Below the pieces are notes generated by a model, which worked only from the letters and a program-made list of their open reading frames with translations, had not been told where the DNA came from and made no database searches. 64,000 bases of DNA, taken from positions 2,861,001 to 2,925,000 of the forward strand of contig NZ_CP023692.1 of assembly GCF_008704935.1 (NCBI RefSeq), in the 5' to 3' direction. This DNA is from Streptomyces vinaceus. GTDB taxonomy: Bacteria > Actinomycetota > Actinomycetes > Streptomycetales > Streptomycetaceae. The position numbers and the translations under genes were made by a program. Shown piece after piece: positions 7,408 through 16,184 of this stretch (position 1 is its first letter; every line of letters starts with the position of its first letter).

Positions 7408-8595
7408 ATGACGCTGACACCACCGCAGGACGGCCCGCTCGTCCTCACCGCCCCCGAACCCGTCTCCCCCGTCGAGCGGGAGCAGGCCTCGGGCCTCGTC
7501 CCCCTCCAGGACGGGGTGCGCGAGGAGATGGCCCGCCGGGCCGGGGAGTACGTCGGCTCGCTCGCCGGGGTCGACACCCGCTCCCCCGAGTTCGCGAGCC
7601 GGATCGGGGAGATATCCGCACTCGGCGCCGGCGACATCCGCAACGCCGCCCAGCAGTCCAACCGGATGCTGGACCGGGCCGTACGGTCGCTGGGCACCGA
7701 CGGGGGCGGCGACGCCCAGGCCCGCGTCGCGGGCTCCCTCGTGGAGCTGCGCCGCACCGTCGAGGACCTCGATCCGCGGGACACCCCCGCCAAGGGGGCC
7801 CGCAAGCTGCTCGCGAGGCTGCCCGGCGGCAACAGGTTCCGCGACCACGTGGCCAAGTACGCCTCCTCGCAGGCCACGCTGAACGCCGTCGTGGGCGCGC
7901 TGCGCAGCGGCCAGGACGAGCTGCGCCGCGACAACGCGGCCCTGCACACCGAGCGGGCCCGCCTGTGGGAGACCATGGGCAAGCTCCAGGAGTACGCCGT
8001 CCTCACCGAGGCCCTGGACACCGCCGTCGAGGAGCGCATCGAACAGATTGGGCGCACGGATCCGCAGGCTGCCGACGTGATGCGCGCCGACCTGCTCTTC
8101 CCGGTCCGGCAGAAGCGGCAGGACCTGCTGACCCAGCTCGCGGTCTGCGCGCAGGGCTACCTGGCGATGGACGTGGTCCGGCGCAACAACGACGAGCTGA
8201 TCAAGGGCGTCGACCGGGCCGCCATCACCACCGTGTCCGCGCTGCGCATCGCCGTGATGCTGGCCTCGGCCCTCGACAGCCAGCGCGCGGTGGTGGAGCA
8301 GGTCAACGCCCTGAGGGGCACGACCGAGGAGCTGATCCGGGGCAACGCGGACATGCTGTCCACGCAGAGCGGCGAGATCCAGCGGATCGCGGCCGATCCG
8401 GCGGTGGGCGCGCAGACGCTGCGCTCGGCCTTCGCGCAGATCTACGAGACGCTGGACGCCATCGACACGTTCAAGGCGCAGGCGACCGAGAACATGGCCG
8501 TCACGGTCGAGTCCCTGACCGGGGAGCTGCAGACCGCCTCGGCGTACCTGGCCCGTACCCGCACCGCGGGTGTGCTGGAGGGTGGGCAGCGATGA
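7408..8595 (+). CDS. telA: TelA-family toxic anion resistance protein
   Basis: 395 residues from ATG 7408. The protein is long, helical and charged. Its mid section (RARLWETMGKLQEYAVLTEALD, ADLLFPVRQKRQDLLTQLAVCAQGYLAMDVVRRNNDELIKGVDRA) is the TelA/KlaA signature. The family is linked to tellurite and other anion or envelope stress, but its biochemical role is unclear. It should be cytoplasmic or peripherally membrane bound. Its stop overlaps the start of the next gene as ATGA, so translation is probably coupled. The absence of TerD genes nearby makes the exported VWA partner more notable. Confidence 0.86.
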   Translation: MTLTPPQDGPLVLTAPEPVSPVEREQASGLVPLQDGVREEMARRAGEYVGSLAGVDTRSPEFASRIGEISALGAGDIRNAAQQSNRMLDRAVRSLGTDGGGDAQARVAGSLVELRRTVEDLDPRDTPAKGARKLLARLPGGNRFRDHVAKYASSQATLNAVVGALRSGQDELRRDNAALHTERARLWETMGKLQEYAVLTEALDTAVEERIEQIGRTDPQAADVMRADLLFPVRQKRQDLLTQLAVCAQGYLAMDVVRRNNDELIKGVDRAAITTVSALRIAVMLASALDSQRAVVEQVNALRGTTEELIRGNADMLSTQSGEIQRIAADPAVGAQTLRSAFAQIYETLDAIDTFKAQATENMAVTVESLTGELQTASAYLARTRTAGVLEGGQR

Positions 8596-10208
8596 GCGTG
8601 CGCGGCGCATCGGTGCGCGGACGGCTGGCGGCGGCGGTCGCGCTCGCCGCGACCTTGCTCGGGGCTTCGGCCTGCGACTCCGGCTCTCCGGATCCGGCGA
8701 AGCCCACCCGGTCGGCGTACCAGGAGGGCAAGCTGCGCGTGCTGGCCTCCAGCGAACTGGCCGACATGGAGCCGGTGCTGAAGGCGGCGAAGGCCGCCAC
8801 CGGGGTCGGCGTCGAGTTCACCTGGTCGGGCACCCTGGACGCGGCCGAGCAGGTGGCCTCCGGGAAGGCCGACGGCAAGTACGACGCGATCTGGCTGTCC
8901 TCCAACGACTATCTGCGGCTGCGCCCGGAGGCCGCCGGGAAGCTCAGCAGCGAGACGCCGGTGATGTCCTCGCCGGTCGCGCTGGGCGTGCGGGCGGACG
9001 CGCTGGCCCGGCTCGGCTGGAAGCCGGAGGAGGTGACCTGGTCGACGGTGCACGAAGCGGTCGCCGCCGGGAAGCTGACGTACGGGATGACCGATCCGGT
9101 GCGCTCCAACTCAGGTTTCTCCGCGCTGATCTCGGTGGCCTCCGGGCTGTCGGGCGCGCAGGCGGCGCTGACCGACGCGGACGTGAGGACGGCGCAGCCC
9201 AAGCTGAAGGAGTTCTTCGCCGGGCAGAAGCTGACCTCGGGCTCCTCCGGCTGGCTGGCCACCGCGTACGCCAAGCGCGGGGACGTGGACGCTCTGGTGA
9301 ACTACGAGTCCGTGCTGCTGTCCATGAACCGGGACGCGAAGACGGACCTGACGGTGATCCGGCCGCGCGACGGGGTGGTCACCGCCCACTACCCGCTGAC
9401 CCTGCTGACCTCCGCCCCGGCCGGGGCGCGCGAGTCGGGGCGGGCGCTGACGGACTACCTGAGCGGGGCCGAGGCCCAGAAGGCGATCACCGAGAAGACC
9501 TTTCGCCGGCCGGTGGCGGCCGGGGTTCGGCCGGCGGCCGGGCTGAACGCGGACAAGCGCCGCGAGCTGCCGTTCCCGGGCACCCGCTCGGTCGCGGACG
9601 GGCTGCTGGCCTCGTACGAGAACGAGCTGCGCCGGCCCTCCCGGACGGTGTACGTGCTGGACACCTCGGGCTCGATGGAGGAGGACGACCGCATCGGGCG
9701 GCTGCGCTCGGCGCTCACCGAGCTGACGGGGACGGGCGATTCGGGGACCGGGCAGCGGTTCCGTGACCGTGAGGAGGTGACGCTCCTGCCGTTCGGCGAC
9801 AAGGTGAAGAAGGTGCTGACGCACGTCGTCGAGCCGGGCAACCCGGGGCCCGCGCTGGACGCGATCCGGGGCGATGTGACATCGCTGCGGCCGGAGGGGG
9901 GTACGGCGGTGTACGGCAGTCTGAAGGCCGCGTACGAGCACCTGGGCAAGGGCAACGCGGACGCGTTCACCTCGATCGTGCTGATGACGGACGGGCAGAG
10001 CGGCGACAAGGCGAAGGACTTCGACTCCTTCTACGCCGGGCTGCCGGACGCGCAGAAGCACACGCCGGTCTTCGCGGTGCTGTTCGGGGACTCGGACCGC
10101 AAGGAGCTCACGCACATCACCGAACTGACCGGCGGGCGGCTCTTCGACGCCACCGACGGCAACGGCTCGCTGGACGGGGCCTTCGAGGAGATCCGTGGCT
10201 ACCAGTAG
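8592..10208 (+). CDS. Lipoprotein with solute-binding-like domain fused to a VWA domain
   Basis: 538 residues. The signal peptide ends in a lipobox (LLGASAC, about residues 22-28). Residues about 45-320 resemble a type 2 solute-binding protein (LRVLASSELADMEPVL, WSGTLDAAEQV, DAIWLSSNDYL, MTDPVRSNSGFSAL). The rest is a von Willebrand A domain with a full MIDAS metal site: DTSGSM (about residue 357), GGTAVYGSL and LMTDGQSGD. It should therefore sit outside the membrane and bind protein partners through a divalent metal. It overlaps the genes on both sides (ATGA upstream, 14 bp downstream). Confidence 0.84.
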   Translation: MSVRGASVRGRLAAAVALAATLLGASACDSGSPDPAKPTRSAYQEGKLRVLASSELADMEPVLKAAKAATGVGVEFTWSGTLDAAEQVASGKADGKYDAIWLSSNDYLRLRPEAAGKLSSETPVMSSPVALGVRADALARLGWKPEEVTWSTVHEAVAAGKLTYGMTDPVRSNSGFSALISVASGLSGAQAALTDADVRTAQPKLKEFFAGQKLTSGSSGWLATAYAKRGDVDALVNYESVLLSMNRDAKTDLTVIRPRDGVVTAHYPLTLLTSAPAGARESGRALTDYLSGAEAQKAITEKTFRRPVAAGVRPAAGLNADKRRELPFPGTRSVADGLLASYENELRRPSRTVYVLDTSGSMEEDDRIGRLRSALTELTGTGDSGTGQRFRDREEVTLLPFGDKVKKVLTHVVEPGNPGPALDAIRGDVTSLRPEGGTAVYGSLKAAYEHLGKGNADAFTSIVLMTDGQSGDKAKDFDSFYAGLPDAQKHTPVFAVLFGDSDRKELTHITELTGGRLFDATDGNGSLDGAFEEIRGYQ

Positions 10209-10830
10209 ATCCCTCGCGAGAAGGCTCGGCGCGCGTCTGCTCGCCTACGCGGAGTCGAAGAAGAACCTGGCCGCCAGCGCCTGCGGGGTGGCCGGGCTGG
10301 GCCTGACCGTCACCGGGGCGGCGGGTACGTACTGGCCGGTGGTCGTGGCGGGGCTGTACGCGGCGGGCGCGCTGATCGCCCCGCCGGAGCGGCCGGCGCC
10401 GCCGCCGCCCGGGGGCCCCACCGAGCAGCTCAACGACGTCCGGGAGCGGTTCGGACGGCTGCGGGAGTACGTGGCCGAGGTGGACCTGCCGGATCCGGCC
10501 GACGGCCGGCTCGCGGAGCTGATGGAGCTGTACGGGGCGCTGCTGGAGCCGGGGTGGGTGGCCGATGTGCTGGCCGCCGACCCGGAGTCGGTGCACGCGC
10601 TGTCGCGGGCGATCGAGCTGGACGTGCCGGAGTGCGTGGACACGTACAACCGCACGCGCTGGTGGACCCGGCTGACGCCGGGCGGTGAGTCGCCGGAGCG
10701 CCACCTGGAGCGGCAGCTCTCGCTGCTGTACGAGGAGGCGGAACGCCTGACGGCGGACCTCCGCGAAGCAGAGGTCCGCCGTCAGCAGACGCACACGACC
10801 TACCTGGAGGAGCGCGGACAACACTCCTGA
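10195..10830 (+). CDS. Two-helix membrane protein, last gene of the TelA operon
   Basis: 211 residues from GTG 10195, which overlaps the end of the VWA gene by 14 bp. Two hydrophobic helices (about residues 24-41 and 45-61) form a hairpin, then a proline-rich linker (PPERPAPPPPGG) leads to a soluble helical domain ending in a coiled-coil-like stretch (HLERQLSLLYEEAERLTADLREAEVRRQ). Both ends are likely cytoplasmic, so it could couple the membrane and external partners to TelA. No known family recognised. A perfect 15-bp hairpin lies within its 3' coding end. Confidence 0.72.
   Translation: MATSRSLARRLGARLLAYAESKKNLAASACGVAGLGLTVTGAAGTYWPVVVAGLYAAGALIAPPERPAPPPPGGPTEQLNDVRERFGRLREYVAEVDLPDPADGRLAELMELYGALLEPGWVADVLAADPESVHALSRAIELDVPECVDTYNRTRWWTRLTPGGESPERHLERQLSLLYEEAERLTADLREAEVRRQQTHTTYLEERGQHS
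10747..10785 (+). terminator. Perfect 15-bp hairpin inside the 3' end of the operon's last gene
   Basis: CTGACGGCGGACCTC (10747-10761) and its exact complement (10771-10785) flank a 9-nt loop. It encodes the TADLREAEVRRQ stretch and lies 45 bp before the stop codon. It could act as an mRNA-end stabiliser or a terminator overlapping the gene. There is no T-tract. Confidence 0.4.
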
Positions 10831-10916
10831 CAGGTACGGGGCCGGTGCTGCGGTGGGAACCGCTTGGTCGGGGGCTCCCACACCCAGGTGCCCGGAGTCT
10901 CCTCCGGACAGGTCTT

Positions 10917-12761
10917 TCAGCCCAGGCGCTCGACGAGCGCGTGGTACTGGTCCCACAGCTCCTTGGGAGTGTGGTCGCCGTAGGTGTTCAGGTGCTCGGG
11001 GACCAGGGAGGCCTCGTCGCGCCAGACCTCCTTGTCGACGGTGAGCAGGAAGTCGAGGTCCGCCTCGGGCAGGTCCAGGCCGTCCAGGTCAAGGGAGTCC
11101 TTGGTCGGCAGGATGCCGATGGGGGTCTCGACGCCGGCGGCCTTGCCGTCGAGGCGCTCGACGATCCACTTCAGGACGCGGCTGTTCTCGCCGAAGCCGG
11201 GCCACACGAACTTGCCCGCGTCGTTCTTGCGGAACCAGTTCACGTAGTAGATCTTCGGGAGCTTGGACTGGTCCTTGCCCTTGGCCACGTCGACCCAGTG
11301 GCCCATGTAGTCGCCCATGTTGTAGCCGCAGAACGGCAGCATGGCGAACGGGTCGCGGCGCAGCTCGCCGACCTTGCCCTCGGCGGCGGCGGTCTTCTCG
11401 GAGGCGATGTTCGAGCCGATGAAGACGCCGTGGTTCCAGTCGAAGGACTCGGTGACCAGCGGGACGGCGGAGGCGCGGCGGCCGCCGAAGAGGATCGCGG
11501 AGACCGGGACGCCCTTGGGGTCCTCCCACTCGGGGGCGATCGTCGGGCACTGGGAGGCCGGGACGGCGAAGCGGGCGTTGGGGTGGGCCGCCGGGCTGTA
11601 CCCGTTTTCCGTCTGGGCGGACTCCGGGGTCCAGGCGTTGCCCTTCCAGTCGATGAGGTGCGCGGGCGCCTCTTCGGTCATGCCCTCCCACCAGACGTCG
11701 GAACCGTCCGGGGTGAGCGCGACGTTGGTGAAGACGGTGTTGGCGTACATCGTCTTCATGGCGTTGGCGTTGGTGTGCTCGCCGGTGCCGGGGGCCACGC
11801 CGAAGAAGCCGGCCTCGGGGTTGATCGCGTACAGGCGACCGTCCTCGCCGAAGCGCATCCAGGCGATGTCGTCGCCGATGGTCTCGACCGTCCAGCCGGG
11901 GATCGTGGGCTCCAGCATGGCCAGGTTCGTCTTGCCGCAGGCGCTCGGGAACGCGGCCGCGACGTACTTCGCCTCACCCTGCGGCGGGGTGAGCTTGAGG
12001 ATCAGCATGTGCTCGGCGAGCCAGCCCTCGTCGCGGGCCATGACGGACGCGATGCGCAGGGCGTAGCACTTCTTGCCGAGCAGGGCGTTGCCGCCGTAGC
12101 CGGAGCCGAAGGACCAGATCTCGCGGGTCTCCGGGAAGTGCGAGATGTACTTGGTGGTGTTGCAGGGCCACGGCACGTCGGCCTGGCCCTCGGCGAGCGG
12201 AGCGCCGAGGGTGTGGACGGCCTTGACGAAGAACCCGTCGGTGCCGAGCTCGTCGAGGACGGGCCTGCCCATGCGGGTCATGGTGCGCATGGCGACGGCG
12301 ACGTAGGCGGAGTCGGTGATCTCGACGCCGATCGCGGAGAGCTCGGAGCCGAGGGGGCCCATGCAGAAGGGGACGACGTACATCGTCCGGCCCTTCATGG
12401 AGCCGCGGAAGATACCTTCCTGCCCGGCGAAGACCTCCCGCATCTCCGCGGGGGCCTTCCAGTGGTTGGTCGGGCCCGCGTCCTCTTCCTTCTCGGAGCA
12501 GATGAAGGTCCGGTCCTCGACGCGCGCGACGTCGGACGGGTCGGAAGCGGCGTAGTACGAGTTGGGTCGCTTGCCCTCGTCCAGCTTCTTGAACGTGCCC
12601 TTGGCGACGAGCTCCGCGCACAGGCGCTCGTACTCGGCCTCGGAGCCGTCGCACCAGACGACCTGGTCCGGCTCGGTGATCGCTGCGATCTCGTCCACCC
12701 AGGAGATCAGCTCCTGGTGGGTCGTCGGGAGGGGAAGGGGAGCCGCGTTCTCGCGCGCCAC
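10917..12761 (-). CDS. pckG: Phosphoenolpyruvate carboxykinase (GTP)
   Basis: 614 residues, the normal length of the GTP enzyme, which interconverts oxaloacetate and PEP at the start of gluconeogenesis. The GTG start at 12761 follows AAGGAGC. It has the GTP-class hallmarks: [20 protein letters not shown], the cysteine-containing P-loop [12 protein letters not shown] (Cys about 275, Lys about 277), [19 protein letters not shown] and [10 protein letters not shown]. It is single and convergent with the TelA operon. Its upstream region holds an 11-bp direct repeat that may be a control site. Confidence 0.97.
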   Translation of the reverse strand: MARENAAPLPLPTTHQELISWVDEIAAITEPDQVVWCDGSEAEYERLCAELVAKGTFKKLDEGKRPNSYYAASDPSDVARVEDRTFICSEKEEDAGPTNHWKAPAEMREVFAGQEGIFRGSMKGRTMYVVPFCMGPLGSELSAIGVEITDSAYVAVAMRTMTRMGRPVLDELGTDGFFVKAVHTLGAPLAEGQADVPWPCNTTKYISHFPETREIWSFGSGYGGNALLGKKCYALRIASVMARDEGWLAEHMLILKLTPPQGEAKYVAAAFPSACGKTNLAMLEPTIPGWTVETIGDDIAWMRFGEDGRLYAINPEAGFFGVAPGTGEHTNANAMKTMYANTVFTNVALTPDGSDVWWEGMTEEAPAHLIDWKGNAWTPESAQTENGYSPAAHPNARFAVPASQCPTIAPEWEDPKGVPVSAILFGGRRASAVPLVTESFDWNHGVFIGSNIASEKTAAAEGKVGELRRDPFAMLPFCGYNMGDYMGHWVDVAKGKDQSKLPKIYYVNWFRKNDAGKFVWPGFGENSRVLKWIVERLDGKAAGVETPIGILPTKDSLDLDGLDLPEADLDFLLTVDKEVWRDEASLVPEHLNTYGDHTPKELWDQYHALVERLG

Positions 12762-12833
12762 GATTGCTCCTTGAAGAGGGGTTGTTTGGTGTTTGCCCCG
12801 TGGGGGCTGCGACCCGGATGCTTCGCGCTCCGC

Positions 12834-12872
12834 TCATCCGGTGCCGACCGCACTCATCTGATCATCCGGTGC
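12834..12872. repeat. Direct repeat TCATCCGGTGC (two copies) upstream of pckG
   Basis: Identical 11-bp copies lie at 12834-12844 and 12862-12872, 28 bp start to start (GCACCGGATGA on the pckG strand). They are about 75-110 bp upstream of the pckG start. The spacing is close to three helical turns, which suits a regulator binding two sites on the same face. Confidence 0.45.
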
Positions 12873-12950
12873 ATGTGCGCATATGTCCAGGGGGCCTCTC
12901 ACGTGAGCATCGCCACTCCCGTCAATCTTCCGTAAAGCGCACTAACGGAA

Positions 12951-12968
12951 ACCTACGGACCCGTAGGT
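12951..12968. promoter_or_regulatory. Palindrome ACCTACGG-AC-CCGTAGGT at the hemolysin III start
   Basis: An 18-bp perfect inverted repeat ends 3 bp before the ATG at 12972. Partial arms CCGT and ACGGAA are found just upstream (12930-12950). Its place over the presumed promoter and ribosome site suggests a repressor operator or an initiation-blocking hairpin. Confidence 0.45.
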
Positions 12969-12971
12969 AGC

Positions 12972-13649
12972 ATGGCGGCCATGACTTCTGACGCCGCCGC
13001 CGCTCCGGCCGCACCGGAGGCCAAGCCGCTGATGCGCGGCTGGCTGCACACCGGGATGTTCCCTGCCGTGGTCATCGCGGGCCTGGTGCTGATGGCCTTC
13101 ACCGAGTCGACGCGGGCGCGGGTGGCGTGCGGGGTGTACGTCCTCACGGCCTGCCTGCTCTTCGGCGTCAGCGCCGTGTACCACCGCGGCACCTGGGGGC
13201 CGCGGGGCGAGGCGATCTTGCGGCGTCTGGACCACGCCAACATTTTTCTGATCATCGCAGGGACCTATACCCCGCTGACCGTGCTCCTGCTCCCGCCCTC
13301 CACCGGACGGACGCTCCTGTGGGCCGTGTGGATCGCGGCCGCGGCCGGCATCGCCTTCCGGGTCTTCTGGGTCGGCGCCCCGCGCTGGCTGTACACCCCC
13401 TGCTACATAGCGATGGGCTGGGCCGCGGTCTTCTTCCTGCCCGACTTCCTGCACACCGGCGGCATCGCGGTCCTCGTGCTGGTGATCGTCGGCGGGCTCC
13501 TCTACAGCGCGGGCGGCGTGATCTACGGCATCAAGCGCCCGAACCCCTCGCCCCGCTTCTTCGGGTTCCACGAGGTCTTCCACTCGCTGACCCTGGCCGC
13601 CTTCGTGGCCCACTACGTCGGCATCTCGCTCGCCGCGTACCAGCACTGA
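12972..13649 (+). CDS. Hemolysin III / PAQR-family membrane protein
   Basis: 225 residues from ATG 12972 (ATG 12981 is an equal alternative). Seven hydrophobic helices are visible. Conserved PAQR positions include SAVYHRG, RRLDHANIFLIIAGTYTP, and HEVFHSLTLAAFVAHYVG with the late histidines thought to bind zinc. Members of this YqfA/hemolysin III group affect membrane energetics or lipids; true hemolysis is doubtful. The leader carries a perfect palindrome right at the start codon. It is followed by a strong shared terminator. Confidence 0.9.
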   Translation: MAAMTSDAAAAPAAPEAKPLMRGWLHTGMFPAVVIAGLVLMAFTESTRARVACGVYVLTACLLFGVSAVYHRGTWGPRGEAILRRLDHANIFLIIAGTYTPLTVLLLPPSTGRTLLWAVWIAAAAGIAFRVFWVGAPRWLYTPCYIAMGWAAVFFLPDFLHTGGIAVLVLVIVGGLLYSAGGVIYGIKRPNPSPRFFGFHEVFHSLTLAAFVAHYVGISLAAYQH

Positions 13650-13665
13650 GCCGGGCCGAACCCCC

Positions 13666-13705
13666 GTCAGGAGCCCCGGCGCCCGTCGGCGCCGGGGCTC
13701 CTGAC
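13666..13705. terminator. Bidirectional terminator, perfect 18-bp stem
   Basis: GTCAGGAGCCCCGGCGCC and its exact complement flank a CGTC loop. It lies between the convergent hemolysin III gene (ends 13649) and the copper oxidase gene (ends 13717). There is no T-tract, as is usual in Streptomyces. Confidence 0.8.
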
Positions 13706-13716
13706 GTCACGGGCGG

Positions 13717-16140
13717 CTACGTGCAGGCGTAGCCGTCGCCGTCCGGGTCCAGGCGCAGCGGGTCGCTGCCGTTGACCTTCATGCGCTTCGGGTACTGGTG
13801 GGCGGCCAGCCAGTCGCAGCGGGCCTTCGTGGTCTCCTCGACCTCCGCCGGGAACCTCGTCGGCACGCACTGGCTCGCCGAGCCGTAGTGCCGGTCGCAG
13901 CCGGCCACGGTCGGGGCGACGGGAGCCGAGTCCCGCTTCGCGGGGTTCGGTTCGGGGGCGGCCCGCGGGGCGTCCGCGAAGTCGTGGACGTGCGGGGACG
14001 GGGCCTCCTCCGCGGCCGCGAGCGCCGAGGCGCCGCCCAGGTGCACCCAGGTCGCCACCGACGGGACGCCGTTCGCGTCGACGCCGAAGAGCATGTACCA
14101 GCCGGGCGGGGCCAGGTTCGGGTTGCTGGTGACGTTGAGGTCGACGGTCGTGTCGTTCACCACCGACAACGGCAGGTCCACGTACCGCTGGTTCGGGTCC
14201 GAGGAGTGCGTGACCGCCGCCGGGCGGATCAGCTCCGCCTTGGCGATCGGCCGGTCGACGGTGATGCGCTGCGTGTCCCCGTACACCCACTGCGTGTCGA
14301 TCACCGACGTGAGCTTCGGGCGCGCGCCCTTGAACAGGTACGGCGGGGTGTAAATCGACACGTTGTGGTTGTACGTGCCGTTGCCCGGGTTGTCGCCGAC
14401 CGCCATGACCCGGCCGTCGGGCAGCAGGAAGGCGCCCGAGTGGTACGTCCGCGGGATCGGGTCGGCCGGCAGTCCGGCCTTGTAGGTGTTGGTCACGGGG
14501 TCGAAGAACGAGGCCTCGAAGACCGGGTCGGCCCGGTCGTGCAGCCCGCCGCCGGTCTCCAGCACCTTGCCGTCCGGCAGCAGTACGGCCGACACGTACA
14601 TCTTGCCCTCGGCCCCGGTCTGCGCCCGCCTGACCCCGCCCACGTCGACCAGGCCCTGCGGCAGGTCGGGGCCGGCGGTGTACGCGGGGCTCGGCGCCTT
14701 GAGGTCGATCAGCTCGGTGAGGCGGTGGGCCGCCGGGTTCGACTCGTTGTTGCCGCCGCCGATCGTCAGGACCCGCTGGTCCTGGGCGGGCGGCAGCAGC
14801 ACGCTCGCCGACTCGTCGCGCTCGTCCTTCTTGCGCAGTCCGGGTACGTCCGTGACCGTGTTCGCGCCGTAGTCGTAGACCGACGCGCCGCTGCCCTGGG
14901 TGCCGTTGCCGAAGGTGTGGCTGCCGGAGTAGAAGAGCCGCCCGTCCTGCATCAGGATCATCGAGGGGTACAGACCCCAGTACGACCAGGTCTGGTTGAC
15001 CTCGTTCAACGGCAGCCACTTGTTCTGCGCCGCCGAGAACCTCTCCGCGGTGACGTTGCCCGTCGAGTCCTCCTTCAGGCCGCCGAAGGAGATCACGTCG
15101 CCGTTGCCGAGGACCGTCGCCGACGGGTACCAGTGCCCGCCGTTCATGTCGTTGGTCCGCGTGTACGCCTCGGTCGCCGGGTCGAAGACGTAACTGTCCC
15201 TCAGCCCCTGGTAGCCGATCTTGCCGTCGGCGGACGGGTACCCCTTGTTGCCGCTCATCACGAGCACGCGGCCGTCCGACAGCTGCACGTGGCCCGAGCA
15301 GAACATGTCCACCGGCGTCGGGATCGTCTTGAAGGACCCGTTCGCCGGGTCGTACACGGCCGAGGTGAACGTGCCCGCATTGAACTGGGCGATGTCGTTG
15401 CCCGAGCCCGCGATCAGCAGCACCTTCCCGTTCTTCAGCACGACCGCGTGCATCGAGCGGATCGGGTTCTTGGCGGGGATCACCTCCCACCTGCCCTTGG
15501 CGCACTCGTCGGGCGTGCCCGTGCAGGCGGGCTGCGGCGGGGCGGCGCCCACTTCCTCCAGCGCGTAGTCGTCGGTGGTGAGCGTGCCCACCCCGTAGAC
15601 CGAGAGCCCCCACGTGATCTTGTCGGTGCCGGGCGGGACGGCGGGCGTACGGACCTCCGTTCGCGCCCACGCGGCGCTGACGGGCGGGTTCTGCAGGTCC
15701 GTCCAGTACTGCCAGCCCGCCGTGGTGTCGTGGCGGAAGACGGTCACGGACACGTCCGGGGTGTTCGACTTGTACCAGGCGGACAGGTCGTACTGCCTGC
15801 CCGGTACGACGGTGGGCGCACACGTGGTGTTCTCGGTGACCAGGGCCTTGCGGTCGCCGCTGAGGCGGCGGGTGAGCGAGACCTTCATGGCCTTGGTGCC
15901 GCTGTGCGCGTCGGCGACGGTCGCGTAGGTGAAGTCGTTGTCGCCCCAGCCGGACTTCTCCCAGCAGGACGGCATGTCCGCGCCGGGTGCTCCGGCGGTC
16001 TCGAAACCGGCATTGGTGAGCAGATTGGGCGGTCCGGCCGTGGCCTGCTGCGGTGCGGTGAGCAGCAGGCCCGCGGTCATCGCCCCGACGGCGGCCAGGG
16101 CGGCGCGCCGCCCGGCCTTCCGCCGGATGTTCGCTGGCAT
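13717..16140 (-). CDS. Secreted galactose-oxidase-like copper radical oxidase with Excalibur tail
   Basis: 807 residues. The ATG at 16140 is chosen because a signal peptide follows (about 1-36, ending QQATAG). Domain order: carbohydrate-binding-like region (36-200), kelch propeller (220-600), DUF1929-type domain (605-702), then an Excalibur-like end (about 747-807) with DPDGDGYAC. All residues of the copper-radical site are present: Cys281 in DMFCSG, Tyr338 in HWYPSAT, Tyr566-His567 in RTYHSG and His645 in VTHSSDPNQR. It probably oxidises sugar alcohols to aldehydes on a cell-surface glycan. It lies 44 bp downstream of three glycosyltransferase genes, an arrangement recalling CslA-GlxA. Confidence 0.88.
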   Translation of the reverse strand: MPANIRRKAGRRAALAAVGAMTAGLLLTAPQQATAGPPNLLTNAGFETAGAPGADMPSCWEKSGWGDNDFTYATVADAHSGTKAMKVSLTRRLSGDRKALVTENTTCAPTVVPGRQYDLSAWYKSNTPDVSVTVFRHDTTAGWQYWTDLQNPPVSAAWARTEVRTPAVPPGTDKITWGLSVYGVGTLTTDDYALEEVGAAPPQPACTGTPDECAKGRWEVIPAKNPIRSMHAVVLKNGKVLLIAGSGNDIAQFNAGTFTSAVYDPANGSFKTIPTPVDMFCSGHVQLSDGRVLVMSGNKGYPSADGKIGYQGLRDSYVFDPATEAYTRTNDMNGGHWYPSATVLGNGDVISFGGLKEDSTGNVTAERFSAAQNKWLPLNEVNQTWSYWGLYPSMILMQDGRLFYSGSHTFGNGTQGSGASVYDYGANTVTDVPGLRKKDERDESASVLLPPAQDQRVLTIGGGNNESNPAAHRLTELIDLKAPSPAYTAGPDLPQGLVDVGGVRRAQTGAEGKMYVSAVLLPDGKVLETGGGLHDRADPVFEASFFDPVTNTYKAGLPADPIPRTYHSGAFLLPDGRVMAVGDNPGNGTYNHNVSIYTPPYLFKGARPKLTSVIDTQWVYGDTQRITVDRPIAKAELIRPAAVTHSSDPNQRYVDLPLSVVNDTTVDLNVTSNPNLAPPGWYMLFGVDANGVPSVATWVHLGGASALAAAEEAPSPHVHDFADAPRAAPEPNPAKRDSAPVAPTVAGCDRHYGSASQCVPTRFPAEVEETTKARCDWLAAHQYPKRMKVNGSDPLRLDPDGDGYACT

Positions 16141-16184
16141 GGACGGTTCCCTTCTGTCTGTTCCGTGCGGCGGCTCGGTGGAAC

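Noticed and set aside
10845..12935. 696-residue plus-strand frame across pckG
   Set aside because: Exact antisense of a clearly real enzyme; composition is that of a shadow frame.
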